From NCBI GenBank assembly GCA_043755595.1, contig JAYUSQ010000257.1, positions 15,632 to 79,631 of the forward strand: a stretch of DNA of 64,000 bases, in the 5' to 3' direction. The position numbers and the translations under genes were made by a program. This document shows positions 35,925 through 44,799 of the stretch, piece after piece; position 1 is the first letter of the stretch; every line of letters starts with the position of its first letter. This DNA comes from VFZP01 sp043755595 (GTDB lineage Bacteria > Acidobacteriota > Terriglobia > Bryobacterales > Bryobacteraceae). The notes beneath the pieces were generated by a model. It made no database searches and was not told the origin of the DNA. It saw nothing but the letters and a program-made list of their open reading frames with translations.

Positions 35925-36807
35925 CGGCGTGATAGGAGCTGCGGACCAGCGGCCCCGCCTCCACATGCGCGAAGCCCATTTCGTAACCCGCACGGCGATA
36001 GTCGTCAAACTCCGCCGGCGCAATGTAGCGGATCACAGGAAGATGTTTCGGCGTGGGACGCAGATACTGGCCGAGCGTCAGAATATCGACTTTGGCGCCT
36101 CGCAAGCCGTGCATCGCTTCCACCACTTCCTCACGCGTCTCACCCAGCCCCAGCATCAAGCCGCTCTTGGTGGGAACGCCGCCACCGCCCAGTTCCTTCG
36201 CGTACGCCAGCATGGCGAGGGACCGTTCGTATCGCGCGCCGAGCCGCACTTGCCGATACAACCGCGGCACCGTCTCAGTATTATGATTCAGCACGTCAGG
36301 CCGCGCGTCCATCACAATCTCCATCGCTTCACGCTTGCCTTGAAAATCGGGCACCAGCACTTCCACCTTGCAGCCGGGAATGCGTTCGCGAATCGCGCGA
36401 ATGGTCATGGCGAACAGCAACGCGCCGCCATCCTTGCGGTCGTCCCGATTCACGCTCGTCACCACCGCATAGCGCAGGCCCATAACCTCTACCGCTTCGG
36501 CAACCCGGCGCGGCTCGTCGAAATCCACTTCCAGCGGCGCGCCCTTCTGTACGGCGCAAAATCCGCAGCGGCGCGTACACACATTGCCGAGAATCATGAA
36601 CGTGGCCGTGCGCCGATTCCAACAATCGCCCACATTGGGACAAGCGGCGCTTTCGCAAACGGTATGCAGGCCTAACCGCGAAATCAGCGCCTTCAACTCG
36701 CGGTAGCCTTCGCCGACTGGCGCCGGAGCGCGGAGCCAAGCCGGGCGCTGCCCCTTGGGCGATTCCCCAAAAACAGGAAGGTTCGAATTTTCGATGCTAA
36801 CCAGCAC
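35905..36807 (-). CDS. lipA: Lipoyl synthase
   Basis: Radical SAM enzyme inserting two sulfurs into octanoyl groups on lipoyl-dependent enzymes. The 300-residue protein has the auxiliary cluster motif C51-C56-C62 (CESAACPNVGDC) and the radical SAM motif C77-C81-C84 (CTRRCGFC). Other family blocks are VLNHNTETVPRLY, KSGLMLGLGE and DILTLGQYLRPTPKHLPV. The ending RSSYHAD carries the conserved Ser. The gene begins 1 bp after ftcD. No lipB is in this window. Confidence 0.97.
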   Translation of the reverse strand: MLVSIENSNLPVFGESPKGQRPAWLRAPAPVGEGYRELKALISRLGLHTVCESAACPNVGDCWNRRTATFMILGNVCTRRCGFCAVQKGAPLEVDFDEPRRVAEAVEVMGLRYAVVTSVNRDDRKDGGALLFAMTIRAIRERIPGCKVEVLVPDFQGKREAMEIVMDARPDVLNHNTETVPRLYRQVRLGARYERSLAMLAYAKELGGGGVPTKSGLMLGLGETREEVVEAMHGLRGAKVDILTLGQYLRPTPKHLPVIRYIAPAEFDDYRRAGYEMGFAHVEAGPLVRSSYHADEAVHG

Positions 36808-36808
36808 G

Positions 36809-37693
36809 CTACAACAAGTGTAGCTTGGCGAGCCGGTTCTCCAGAATCATTTCCTGGGACCAATGTTTCAGCTTTATGCGGGCCGCGATCTCTTCATTCA
36901 GAGCCGCCGCAGGGGCCAAGCCGATCAATTCACTCTCGCGAATCCCAACGCCGGCCTCGCGCGCCAGTAGCTCCACGGCCTCAAACGCGGGCAGGATCGA
37001 CGTCACTTCGAAATCAGTCAGGTTCATCGAAACCTGCGCCAGGCCTGTCGATTCGAGCGGCAAGCCCAACGCCTTCACCTTCGGCAAACCGCCACCGGAC
37101 TCGCGAATCGTTCGCGCGATACGCCGCGCCACGGCAAGATCGGCAGTATCGAGATTCACGTTGAACGCAATCAAAAACTTGCGCGCGCCCACCACCACCG
37201 CTCCCGCCGAAGGATGTAGGCCAGGTCCGCCAAGATCGGGCAGCAGCCCGTCGTCCCTCACCCCGCGCCGCACCGCTTCGAGGGCCGCGCATTCATCGCG
37301 CAGAGCTGCCGCTTCATAGAAATAGACAGGCACATCGTGCTCCAGCCAGATGCGATTCCCGGCCCACTGCGCCAAGCCCACGCACTGTTCCAGCGTGACG
37401 CCGCTCAACGGCACGAAAGGACAAACGTCCATCGCGCCAACACGGGGATGCACGCCTTGATGGCGCCGCAGATCGATCCGAGCCGCCGCGACACCGGCCA
37501 GGCGCACCGCAACATCCATGACGGCTTCCGGGCTGCCGGCGAACGTGAGGACGGTGCGATTGTGATCCGGATCGCTGGTCTGGTCCAAGAATTCAGCACC
37601 GGGCGCCGCAGCCACCACCGCGGCCAGCGCAGCGATGGTCGCGCTGTCACGGCCCTCAGAAAAATTGGGGACGCACTCGATCAAAGCGGGCAT
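36809..37693 (-). CDS. ftcD: Glutamate formimidoyltransferase (FtcD, transferase domain only)
   Basis: Moves the formimino group from formiminoglutamate to tetrahydrofolate, a late step in one histidine-degradation route. The 294 residues cover the transferase domain (IECVPNFSEGRD at the start, HPRVGAMDVCPFVPL with the catalytic His, then SAGAVVVGARKFLIAFNVNL). The cyclodeaminase domain of the mammalian enzyme is absent, as in many bacteria. It follows a HutI-like gene by 15 bp, as in histidine-degradation operons, but hutH and hutU are not in the window. Confidence 0.93.
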   Translation of the reverse strand: MPALIECVPNFSEGRDSATIAALAAVVAAAPGAEFLDQTSDPDHNRTVLTFAGSPEAVMDVAVRLAGVAAARIDLRRHQGVHPRVGAMDVCPFVPLSGVTLEQCVGLAQWAGNRIWLEHDVPVYFYEAAALRDECAALEAVRRGVRDDGLLPDLGGPGLHPSAGAVVVGARKFLIAFNVNLDTADLAVARRIARTIRESGGGLPKVKALGLPLESTGLAQVSMNLTDFEVTSILPAFEAVELLAREAGVGIRESELIGLAPAAALNEEIAARIKLKHWSQEMILENRLAKLHLL

Positions 37694-37708
37694 GAGTAGG
37701 ATTCGGAA

Positions 37709-38890
37709 TCAACGGCCTTCGAGTACTTCCACGCGAGGGAAAATTGTCTGCCCACGCCGCATTACCATCGCCACCGGATTCATTCCGAAGTATAGCGGGA
37801 TCTCACGGTAGTCTCCGCAATCCATCAGCAGCAGATCCGCCTGCATGCCGTATTGCAGCGAGCCCACGCGGGAGCCGATCCCGAGCGCATGCGCTGCGTT
37901 GATTGTGACCGCCGTCAGGGCTTCTTCGGGCGTCATCCGCATCTGCGTGCAGGCCAGTGCCATCACCATCGGCATGCTCACAGTCGGACTGGTGAGATTG
38001 TCGAATCCCGAAGCAAGCGCCACGGCCGCGCCGCCGTCGATTAACGCGCGAGCCGGTGCGTACTGTCCTTGCCCGCCATGGAAAGAACGGCCAGGCAGCA
38101 AGACCGCCACGGGATCGGACCCTGCCAAGGTCTTCGCGTGCGCCGGGCCGGCATCTTCCAAATCCAACACTGCCGTCACGCCCGGCGTACGGCAGGCAAG
38201 GCCAACCGACTCGCCCTTCGTCTCGACCAACGCCGGCAAACCGAGGCGGGCTGCGCAGGCTAAGTAGCCTTCCACGGCGTCGTCAGGAAATCCATCACCG
38301 ATCGCCACGCCGCTCAGCAGATGTTTGCCGCAAGCAGCCGGTAGCAGCGCGGTGGCCAAACGCTCAAGCGTTTCCCAGGGGTTTGCGGCGCCGCCGCGCT
38401 GCCACGCTCTTGATGTCGTGTAGAGAAGTGGCGCCAGGTCCAAAGGGGCCGCGCGCAGCCGCTCCAGAGTACGCAGGGAGCGCAGTTCGGTCTCTTCGTC
38501 CAGCCCATAGCCGGAGGATCCGGCCACCGTGGTGCTTCCGAATCGCATAAATTGGCGCAGACGTTTCCGGCCTTCGAGCTCCAGCCGTTGGGCAGACCAA
38601 GCCTTGTAGGCGCGGGAAGAACCGGTGAACGAGTCTTCCCCCGCGTCACCGGGCAAGCGTGGCGGGCCGCACAGCAGTTGCGTGAAACAGTCGATAAATC
38701 CGGGCATCACCACGCGTCCGGACACATCCAGATCGTCGGCCTTGCGCGCCTCCGCCAACCGTTCCACGCGCCGCGTAGGACCCACATGCTGGATCACACC
38801 ATCGGTAATCAGGAGCGCCCCGTCGGGAATGACGTGAATTTCCCCCATCGCCGAACCGCGGCGGGGACCGCTTGCGCCTGACATAGTCAA
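37709..38890 (-). CDS. HutI-like amidohydrolase homologue lacking metal ligands
   Basis: The 393-residue protein aligns by eye along the whole of imidazolonepropionase (HutI): SGYGLDEETELRSL, VAVLLPGRSF, MTPEEALTAVTINAAHALGI and the ending YREIPLYFGMNPVAMVMRRG. However, the HxH ligand pair after PGFID is F69 and Q71 (CFTQ), the expected HAD(Q/E)F His is replaced in LVETKGES, the DHL His is replaced in LDLED, and the TDFNPGTSP Asp is G295 (SGFDNLTSP). A working zinc or iron centre is unlikely. The frame is intact and selection for the fold seems retained. It is 15 bp from ftcD, so a partner or regulatory role, or a different chemistry, is possible. Confidence 0.85.
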   Translation of the reverse strand: MTMSGASGPRRGSAMGEIHVIPDGALLITDGVIQHVGPTRRVERLAEARKADDLDVSGRVVMPGFIDCFTQLLCGPPRLPGDAGEDSFTGSSRAYKAWSAQRLELEGRKRLRQFMRFGSTTVAGSSGYGLDEETELRSLRTLERLRAAPLDLAPLLYTTSRAWQRGGAANPWETLERLATALLPAACGKHLLSGVAIGDGFPDDAVEGYLACAARLGLPALVETKGESVGLACRTPGVTAVLDLEDAGPAHAKTLAGSDPVAVLLPGRSFHGGQGQYAPARALIDGGAAVALASGFDNLTSPTVSMPMVMALACTQMRMTPEEALTAVTINAAHALGIGSRVGSLQYGMQADLLLMDCGDYREIPLYFGMNPVAMVMRRGQTIFPRVEVLEGR

Positions 38891-39035
38891 AAGCTGGCGG
38901 GCGCCTCGTACAAGTAGGCTCTTCAGATAAAGATCTCAGCCGCTAAATTAGGCTCCAGCGAAACTTGACGGTACCATCAGTATTATAAGGACAAGCACGT
39001 CAAAAACCACTACCCGCAAAAGCGGCGCCGAAGCG

Positions 39036-39803
39036 GTGAAGAGGACCCTCGATCGGGTGATCTCGCAAGCCGGAGTCGGCTCCCGCACTGAGGCGCGTCA
39101 ATGGATACTCCAGGGCCGCGTCGCCGTCAATGGCACGGTGATCAAGGCGCACGATCATTGGGTCGACCCCGGCCGCGACCGCGTCACGCTCGACTCCAAA
39201 CCAGTCGTGCGGCAGGAGCGCGTCTATGTGCTGCTGTACAAGCCCAAAGGTTACGTGTCTACTTATAAGGATCCCGATGGGCGGCCAACCGTCTACTCCT
39301 TGATTCCAGAGATCGGACAGTTTGTCGGCACCGTGGGCCGGCTCGATCTTGACACTTCCGGACTGTTGCTTCTGTCGAACGACCATGCGATGGCCGACCG
39401 GATTACAGACCCCGTCTCGCACGTCGAAAAGGAGTATCTCATCAAAGCGTCGCACTTACTGACGGACGAACAACTCGATCAGCTTCGCAAAGGAGTTACG
39501 CTCGACGATGGCCCCACGCGGCCGGCCCGTGTCGAGCGGGTGCGGGATTCGGGCAAGTACACACACTTCACCATCGTGCTGACCGAGGGACGGAATCGTC
39601 AGGTGCGGCGCATGGTGGAGGCAATCGGCAGCCACGTGCTGAAGTTAGTGCGCACGCGGATTGGGCCGCTTACTTTGGCTGGGTTGAATATCGGTTGTTA
39701 CCGGCATCTTACTCAACCGGAAGTACGGGAATTGGCGGAGCTGAGCGGGACCGGGGAGCCAGGACTCAAAAAGACCAAGCCGCTAGTCTTGCGGGGGCGC
39801 TAA
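39036..39803 (+). CDS. RsuA/RluB-family 16S/23S rRNA pseudouridine synthase
   Basis: The 255-residue enzyme has an N-terminal S4 RNA-binding domain (RTLDRVISQAGVGSRTEARQ) and the catalytic domain with GRLDLDTSGLLLLSND (the catalytic Asp is the first D). KEYLIKA and LTEGRNRQVRRM complete the family pattern. RluB, RluE/F and RsuA cannot be told apart with certainty; the S4 domain and general sequence favour RluB-type. The start is GTG at 39036. Its last 21 bp overlap the 3' end of the convergent decarboxylase gene. Confidence 0.92.
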   Translation: MKRTLDRVISQAGVGSRTEARQWILQGRVAVNGTVIKAHDHWVDPGRDRVTLDSKPVVRQERVYVLLYKPKGYVSTYKDPDGRPTVYSLIPEIGQFVGTVGRLDLDTSGLLLLSNDHAMADRITDPVSHVEKEYLIKASHLLTDEQLDQLRKGVTLDDGPTRPARVERVRDSGKYTHFTIVLTEGRNRQVRRMVEAIGSHVLKLVRTRIGPLTLAGLNIGCYRHLTQPEVRELAELSGTGEPGLKKTKPLVLRGR

Positions 39804-41171
39804 CTCAGCGATGAGTGCGCATAGCCGCACGATATCATCCGCCGACGTCTGCCAGTTCCCAATCGCCATACGCAGCACATAGCGTCCGTCAATCACCGTG
39901 TGCGAGAGAAATGCGCGGCCGCTGGCGTTGATCGCCTCCAGCAACGCGCGGTTCTCATCGTCTGAGCCTCGATACCGGAAGCAGACCAGGGAAAATTCGA
40001 TGGGCGCGGCGATTTCAAACCGTCCCTCCGCGATCAGACGGCGCGCGAAATCAGCCGCCATGCCGCAATGCGATTCAATCATCGCGGCCACGCCGATGCG
40101 GCCATAAGATCGCATCACGAACCAGAGCTTCAAAGCGCGAAAGCGGCGGCCAAGCTGGAAGCTGTAGTCCATCATGTTGACGGCGGCGGGGTCTGCGGCG
40201 GTGCGGAGAAACTCGGGAACCAGACTGAAGGCGCCACGTAGAGTCTCCGGGTCGCGCGTGTAGAAGGCGCACAAGTCAGAAGGCGTCAGCAACCATTTGT
40301 GCGGATTGACTACGAACGAATCGGCGCGCTCAGCCCCGGCCAGATGATGGCGATACTTCTCCGAAACCGCCGCTGCGCCTCCGTAAGCCGCGTCGACATG
40401 CAGCCATAACTTCTCGCGCTCCGCGATAGCCGCAATCTCGGGCACTGGATCGACGCTTGCAACGCTAGTAGTTCCCACCGTGGCGACGACGCAAATGGGC
40501 GCCTTTCGCGCCGCGCGATCCGCCGCGATCATCTCAGCCAGTGCCTGGGGCTGCAACCGGAAGGTAGTATCGACGGGGACCCTGCGAATCGCGTCGAGCC
40601 CGAATCCCACTGTCATTGCCGCTTTGTCCACAAAGGAATGCGCCAGCTCTGAGCAATAGACCGTGTACGCGCGACCGGCGTTGCCGAGAGAGCGCGATTG
40701 CGGATCGGCCCGGTGGCGCGCGCAAGCCAGGACATGCACGCCCGCCGTGGAAGCAGTGTCGTGAATCATGCCAAACCATTCTTCCGGCAGCCCCATCCAC
40801 TGCGCGAGCCAACGCAGCGTCACCTGCTCAAGCTCCGTACATGCGGGCGAGCTTTTCCAAAGCATGCCGTTGACGTTGAGCGCCGCGCAGAGCGCTTCGG
40901 CCAGAATCGCCGGCGGGGTGCCAGAGTTAGCGAAGTAAGCGTGGAAAGCCGGGTGATTCCAGTTGGTGTTGGCCGGAACGATCCGGTCGCGAAAATCGGC
41001 TAGGATCCGGCTCATCGCTTCCGGTTGTTCGGGACCCCGCGCCGGCAGTTCAGCTGTCAATTCGCCGGGGCGCACGGGCGGCAGCACCGGACGGACACGG
41101 ATCGTTTCGAGGTATTCGGCGATCCAATCGACGACTTCGCGGCCATGTTGGCGAAATTCATCCGGCGTCAT
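39783..41171 (-). CDS. PLP-dependent aromatic-amino-acid decarboxylase-like protein
   Basis: A group II decarboxylase of 462 residues from the ATG at 41171 (MTPDEFRQHGREVVDWIAEY). Active-site features are the PLP Lys in NPHKWLL, the pyridine-binding Asp in LHVDAAYGG, and the ring-stacking His in ELAHSFVDKAAM. The PHANxx-like region reads NHPAFHAYFANSGTPPAI. In the usual TSGGSEA position it has DTASTAGVHVLACARHRA. It probably acts on tryptophan, phenylalanine, tyrosine or DOPA, giving an amine; the exact substrate is not visible. aroK ends 1 bp upstream, so both lie in one operon. Confidence 0.92.
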   Translation of the reverse strand: MTPDEFRQHGREVVDWIAEYLETIRVRPVLPPVRPGELTAELPARGPEQPEAMSRILADFRDRIVPANTNWNHPAFHAYFANSGTPPAILAEALCAALNVNGMLWKSSPACTELEQVTLRWLAQWMGLPEEWFGMIHDTASTAGVHVLACARHRADPQSRSLGNAGRAYTVYCSELAHSFVDKAAMTVGFGLDAIRRVPVDTTFRLQPQALAEMIAADRAARKAPICVVATVGTTSVASVDPVPEIAAIAEREKLWLHVDAAYGGAAAVSEKYRHHLAGAERADSFVVNPHKWLLTPSDLCAFYTRDPETLRGAFSLVPEFLRTAADPAAVNMMDYSFQLGRRFRALKLWFVMRSYGRIGVAAMIESHCGMAADFARRLIAEGRFEIAAPIEFSLVCFRYRGSDDENRALLEAINASGRAFLSHTVIDGRYVLRMAIGNWQTSADDIVRLCALIAELAPPQD

Positions 41172-41172
41172 G

Positions 41173-41703
41173 TTAGTCAAGGATTGGGAGGCTAAGGATC
41201 GACAGCACCGAGGCGCGCGCGTCGTCGCCCTCGACCCCGACGCGATAGTCGGCCAGCGCGTAGGCCGCCTGGCGTTCCTTGAACAGAGCTGCAAATTTTT
41301 CCGGGTCCCGAGCGAGAGGCCGATGAGTTTGAGCGGCTATGCGCGCGCGGATGAGTTCAAACGGCGCGTCGAGCCAGAGTGTGATCCCGTTGCCACTGAG
41401 CATTTCGAAGTTGTTCGCCTGGGCAAACGCGCCTCCACCCAGCGCCACCACCATCGGTTGGCCATGTTGCGCGGTGCGCACGCGCCTCGCCAGCGCCTCA
41501 TGCTCCCTCTTGCGGAACTCGGCCTCGCCGTGTTGTTCGAAAATCTCGGGAATCGTCAGGCCGGAGGCGGCCTCAATCTCCTTGTCGAGATCGGAGAAGG
41601 TCCAGCCCAGTTCGTCGGCGAGCGCGGCGCCGATGGTGGTTTTACCGGAGCCCATGAAGCCGACGAGATAGAGGGCCGGCGTGCGAATCAGTCTAATGTC
41701 CAT
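41173..41703 (-). CDS. aroK: Shikimate kinase
   Basis: Phosphorylates shikimate in chorismate synthesis. The 176-residue protein has the P-loop GFMGSGKTT (15-23), SDLDKEIEAASG with the shikimate-binding Asp, IFEQHGEAEFRKRE, and VVALGGGAF. The lid region contains RPLARDP. All expected motifs are present and length is normal. The decarboxylase gene for aromatic amino acids follows 1 bp later, and an SDR gene precedes it by 14 bp. Confidence 0.95.
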   Translation of the reverse strand: MDIRLIRTPALYLVGFMGSGKTTIGAALADELGWTFSDLDKEIEAASGLTIPEIFEQHGEAEFRKREHEALARRVRTAQHGQPMVVALGGGAFAQANNFEMLSGNGITLWLDAPFELIRARIAAQTHRPLARDPEKFAALFKERQAAYALADYRVGVEGDDARASVLSILSLPILD

Positions 41704-41717
41704 GGCGCCTCGTTCGG

Positions 41718-42509
41718 CTATTGTCCCATCTTAAGGTCGCGATAGATTCGTTCGAGAATCCGGTCGGCCAGGCTTGGGGCCAGCACGTAAAAAAGCTGGA
41801 GCAGGGCGCCCATCGAAGGCGCCGTCACCGTGCGCTTCTCGCGCTCTACGCCACGGACCAGCGCTTCGGCGCACTTCTCCGCCGTGATCGCGAATTTCTT
41901 CATGGCCCAAAGCCGGTCAGGCGGACGGCCTGCGAGCGAGTGGTCCTGGAAGCCGGTCTTCACGTAGCCGGGACACACGGTAACGCAGCGAATGTTGAAC
42001 GGCTTGAGTTCGATGCGGAGCGTGTCGGTGGTGGCGCTCAAAGCGAACTTGGTAGCCGTGTAGTTAGTGAACCAGGGCAACGGAACTTTCCCGGCGATCG
42101 AGCTCACGTTCACAATCATTCCGCCCCCGGCCGCCTGCATATGAGGCACCACCAATTGCACCAGTTCGAGTACGGCGAACACGTTGAGCTCATACATCCC
42201 GCGCACTTGCGCCATGTCCGCTTTGTAGGCGGGCACGTACATACCGACACCCGCGTTATTCACCAACACATCAATGCGGCCGAACTCCCGCAACGCCGCG
42301 TCCACGGCTTGTTGCCGGACCTCCGGCTTGGTGATGTCGCCCACGACCGCGATCGCTCCGCCTGCCTCCGCCGCCACGCGCTCCAGCTTATCTTTGCTCC
42401 GCGCCACCAGCACCTGTTTGGCGCCGCGCCGGTGAAACGCCCGCGCGGCCGCCGCGCCAATACCCTCGGAAGCGCCGGTCAGAAGAACTACTTTCCCGTT
42501 TAGATCCAT
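41718..42509 (-). CDS. Short-chain dehydrogenase/reductase
   Basis: A Rossmann-fold oxidoreductase of 263 residues from the ATG at 42509. The cofactor motif is TGASEGIG, NNAG follows at about 85, the catalytic Ser lies in NVSSIAG, and the Tyr/Lys pair is in YTATK. The C-terminal part ends with a hydrophobic segment (LLQLFYVLAPSLADRILERI) as in many DltE/membrane-associated SDRs. Substrate unknown. Its start codon is only 3 bp from the earliest start of the divergent LON-domain gene, so promoters must lie within each other's coding region or a later start is used. Confidence 0.93.
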   Translation of the reverse strand: MDLNGKVVLLTGASEGIGAAAARAFHRRGAKQVLVARSKDKLERVAAEAGGAIAVVGDITKPEVRQQAVDAALREFGRIDVLVNNAGVGMYVPAYKADMAQVRGMYELNVFAVLELVQLVVPHMQAAGGGMIVNVSSIAGKVPLPWFTNYTATKFALSATTDTLRIELKPFNIRCVTVCPGYVKTGFQDHSLAGRPPDRLWAMKKFAITAEKCAEALVRGVEREKRTVTAPSMGALLQLFYVLAPSLADRILERIYRDLKMGQ

Positions 42510-42530
42510 GCAATGCCGATAATGGTTAGT

Positions 42531-43175
42531 ATGCACGAGGACCTACTGCTACCGCTGTTTCCGCTCGGCGTCGTGCTGCTGCCGCACAACCAATTGCCGC
42601 TGCACATTTTCGAAGACCGGTACAAGGCGATGATCGGACAGGTCATCGCGGCGGGCGCCGAATTTGGGGTGGTGCTGGCGGCCGGCCGCGAGGGGTTGAT
42701 GCCGAACGGTTGCACGGCCACCGTCGAGGAAGTGGCCGAACGCTATCCCGACGGGCGGATGGACGTCATCACGTTGGGCCGCCGCCGTTTTGTCATCGAG
42801 TCCGTCGATACCACGCTTGAATATCTTCGCGCGACCGTTTCTTATTTCGACGACGACGACAGCTCGTCGACGGTCGAGTTGCGCCGCCGCGCGATCCTCG
42901 CTTGTCAACGCTTACGGTGGCCGGATGACGACCCGGAAGAGCGTCAGTTTGACCTAGAGAGCCCGCAGTTGAGCTTTCAATTGGCGCGGTATGTCGCCGA
43001 TCTGGACTTCCGGCAACAATTCCTGGTGATGCGGTCGGAATCGGCACGGCTGGAGCGGCTGATCGAATATGTCCCCGGTTATGTGGCGCATTCCGGGCAA
43101 GCAGAACGGCTCAAGGAAGTGGCCGTCAAAAATGGCCATGGCCACCTGCCTCCGGGCCTGGTGAAGGGGTCATGA
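42531..43175 (+). CDS. LON N-terminal-domain (substrate-binding) protein
   Basis: A stand-alone LON_substr_bdg domain protein, without ATPase or protease. It begins LPLFPLGVVLLPHNQLPLHI FEDRYKAMI-like (the typical LPLFPL start) and includes EFGVVLA and a C-terminal helical bundle (QLARYVADLDFRQQFLVMRS). ATG codons are available at 42513, 42522 and 42531. I choose 42531, which leaves the conserved LPLFPL start five residues in and gives about 214 residues. Role unknown; such proteins may bind unfolded substrates. The following HAD gene overlaps it by 4 bp. Confidence 0.88.
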   Translation: MHEDLLLPLFPLGVVLLPHNQLPLHIFEDRYKAMIGQVIAAGAEFGVVLAAGREGLMPNGCTATVEEVAERYPDGRMDVITLGRRRFVIESVDTTLEYLRATVSYFDDDDSSSTVELRRRAILACQRLRWPDDDPEERQFDLESPQLSFQLARYVADLDFRQQFLVMRSESARLERLIEYVPGYVAHSGQAERLKEVAVKNGHGHLPPGLVKGS

Positions 43176-43870
43176 GCGGGACCGGCGCGCCAATGGATTT
43201 GTGGATCGACGCTGACGACACATTGTGGGAGAACAACGTCTATTTTGAGCGGGCGTTTGCCGAGTTTGCCGGCTATCTGGCACACTCGCGGCATTCGCAT
43301 GATGAGGTCCGCGGGCTGCTGGACGAGATCGAGCACGTCAACAACCGCATTTACGGCTATGGCTCGGCCAACTTCGCGCGAAATCTCGAACAGTGCTTCG
43401 AACGGCATTCCGAGCGCGGCATCGACGACGCCGATCGCGCGCGGATCCAGCGGTTCGGTCACGATTTGTTTCATCATCCGCTGCAGTTGATCGAGGGCGT
43501 GGAAGAAACTCTCGCCTATTTGACTGCGCGCCACCGGCTGATGTTATGTACGAAAGGCAATCCGGCCGAGCAGCAATCAAAGGTGGAACGTAGCGGATTG
43601 GCGCGGCACTTTCAGCACGTGCAGGTGGTGAAGGAAAAAGATGTGTGCTGCTACAGTGCCTTGGCATTGGAGCGGGGCGTGGCGCAAGCACAGTGCTGGA
43701 TGATCGGGAACTCGCCGAAATCGGATATTAATCCCGCGCTCGCGGCCGGACTGGGAGCCGTATACATTCCACACAAAAACACGTGGCACCTGGAACAAGA
43801 GCCCGTGCCAAACGGCCACGAGCGGCTACTGGTGCTTGAAAGCTTCACAGCGTTGCGGCGGCATTTCTAA
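43172..43870 (+). CDS. HAD-superfamily hydrolase
   Basis: The 232-residue protein has an intact HAD motif I (IDADDTLWENN), motif II in LMLCTKG, Lys in VVKEKD and motif IV in MIGNSPKSDINPALAAGLGAV. A helical cap lies between motifs I and II (residues 20-95), with many His and Asn residues. It resembles the phosphatases with subclass I caps; substrate unknown. It is translationally coupled to the LON-domain gene (ATGA). The next gene is convergent. Confidence 0.88.
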   Translation: MSGTGAPMDLWIDADDTLWENNVYFERAFAEFAGYLAHSRHSHDEVRGLLDEIEHVNNRIYGYGSANFARNLEQCFERHSERGIDDADRARIQRFGHDLFHHPLQLIEGVEETLAYLTARHRLMLCTKGNPAEQQSKVERSGLARHFQHVQVVKEKDVCCYSALALERGVAQAQCWMIGNSPKSDINPALAAGLGAVYIPHKNTWHLEQEPVPNGHERLLVLESFTALRRHF

Positions 43871-43887
43871 AACCGGTCGCTGACGCT

Positions 43888-43912
43888 CGCGGCTCAGTTC
43901 GGAGCCCTCGCG
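43888..43912. terminator. Hairpin between convergent genes
   Basis: GGCTC-AGTTCG-GAGCC flanked by CGCG on both sides, in the 43-bp gap between the HAD gene (+) and the LolA-like gene (-). No T-tract on either strand. It may act as a bidirectional stop; evidence is the structure and position only. Confidence 0.35.
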
Positions 43913-43913
43913 A

Positions 43914-44717
43914 CTATGGCTTCTTCGGTTCCGTTTTCGGAACCTCGACGGGCTTAGGCGCGTCGCCGGTGACGGGGTCGCCGAAGGTAATCGTCGACTC
44001 GGCCTTGAATCGCTTGTAAGCTTCGTACTTGACGTTCATGCGTATACGCACCGCTGGCCCGTCGTTGAAGAACAAAGTGTCGTTGGCCACCGTGTAAGTC
44101 GGGAACCAATACTTACCGTCGATCTGTTCACGGTAGGTTTCAAACTTGGGAAACTTGTAGTCGAATCCCTTCTTCACCAAACCCGTGCCCCGGCCGTAGG
44201 ACTTGACGATTTGCAACTCCTCCCGGTCCACCCAGACCATGCCGGAGAAATAGCGTTTACCAGCCTCCATCTTCTTGGGCTTGACGGCAAAAGCGTAGCA
44301 GGCGATTTCGTCAAGCGTCTCGTTGCCAAGGTAGCGGACGTAGTAAAGATCGATATCGCGGCTGGTCAGCACAAACGGCTGCGTGGTGCGCAAATCCTGC
44401 TCGTCTTCCGGCGTCAGACCGATCATATTCAGCGTCGGGACAGGGGCGCGCACGATCCGCTCGTTACGCTTCCCGTCCGCCGTGAAGAGAATATCGGAAA
44501 CCACCTCATACTTGCCGCCGGCCGCGCCTGAGTTACCGTCAAACTCGCGCACCAGCGCCGTTTGGCGGTAGGTGTAGGCCTCGCGGGCTTTGGCGAACTC
44601 AGCTTCTTTTTCCGCGAAACTTTTGATAATCGTCTGGATCTCGGGCTCGGTCGGGTTGGCCTTGTCGGCAAACGCCACCGCCGAGGCAAGAGTGAGGGTC
44701 AGGATGGCCGTGCGCAT
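43914..44717 (-). CDS. Exported LolA-like outer-membrane lipoprotein-sorting protein (putative)
   Basis: The 267-residue protein from the ATG at 44717 has a signal peptide (MRTAILTLTLASAVAFA) and AAGGAG just upstream. The mature part contains TYRQTALVREFDG, RNERIVRAPV, a strand-rich section with FSGMVWVDREELQIVKSYGR, and KYWFPTYTVANDTLFF. This pattern of long strands with VDR..L.I resembles the LolA/LolB fold seen in acidobacterial exported proteins. It ends in a Pro/Lys tail (PKTEPKKP). The assignment is from general pattern only. Confidence 0.6.
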   Translation of the reverse strand: MRTAILTLTLASAVAFADKANPTEPEIQTIIKSFAEKEAEFAKAREAYTYRQTALVREFDGNSGAAGGKYEVVSDILFTADGKRNERIVRAPVPTLNMIGLTPEDEQDLRTTQPFVLTSRDIDLYYVRYLGNETLDEIACYAFAVKPKKMEAGKRYFSGMVWVDREELQIVKSYGRGTGLVKKGFDYKFPKFETYREQIDGKYWFPTYTVANDTLFFNDGPAVRIRMNVKYEAYKRFKAESTITFGDPVTGDAPKPVEVPKTEPKKP

Positions 44718-44799
44718 GGTTCTCCTTATTATGGGATGTTCCACCGGCGTTTGGGGTTTCATCTTCCTGGGCGCCGATCGTGCCAGAATAGGGGCAGCC

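Noticed and set aside
35925..36023. Longer start for the MBL hydrolase at 36023.
   Set aside because: The additional residues are Arg-rich and lie wholly inside lipA; the ATG at 35924 gives the normal family start.
44590..44799. Longer N-terminus of the nucleotidyltransferase from 44590.
   Set aside because: It would run through the opposite-strand LolA-like gene and its first 70 residues have no family resemblance; a start near 44800 is better.
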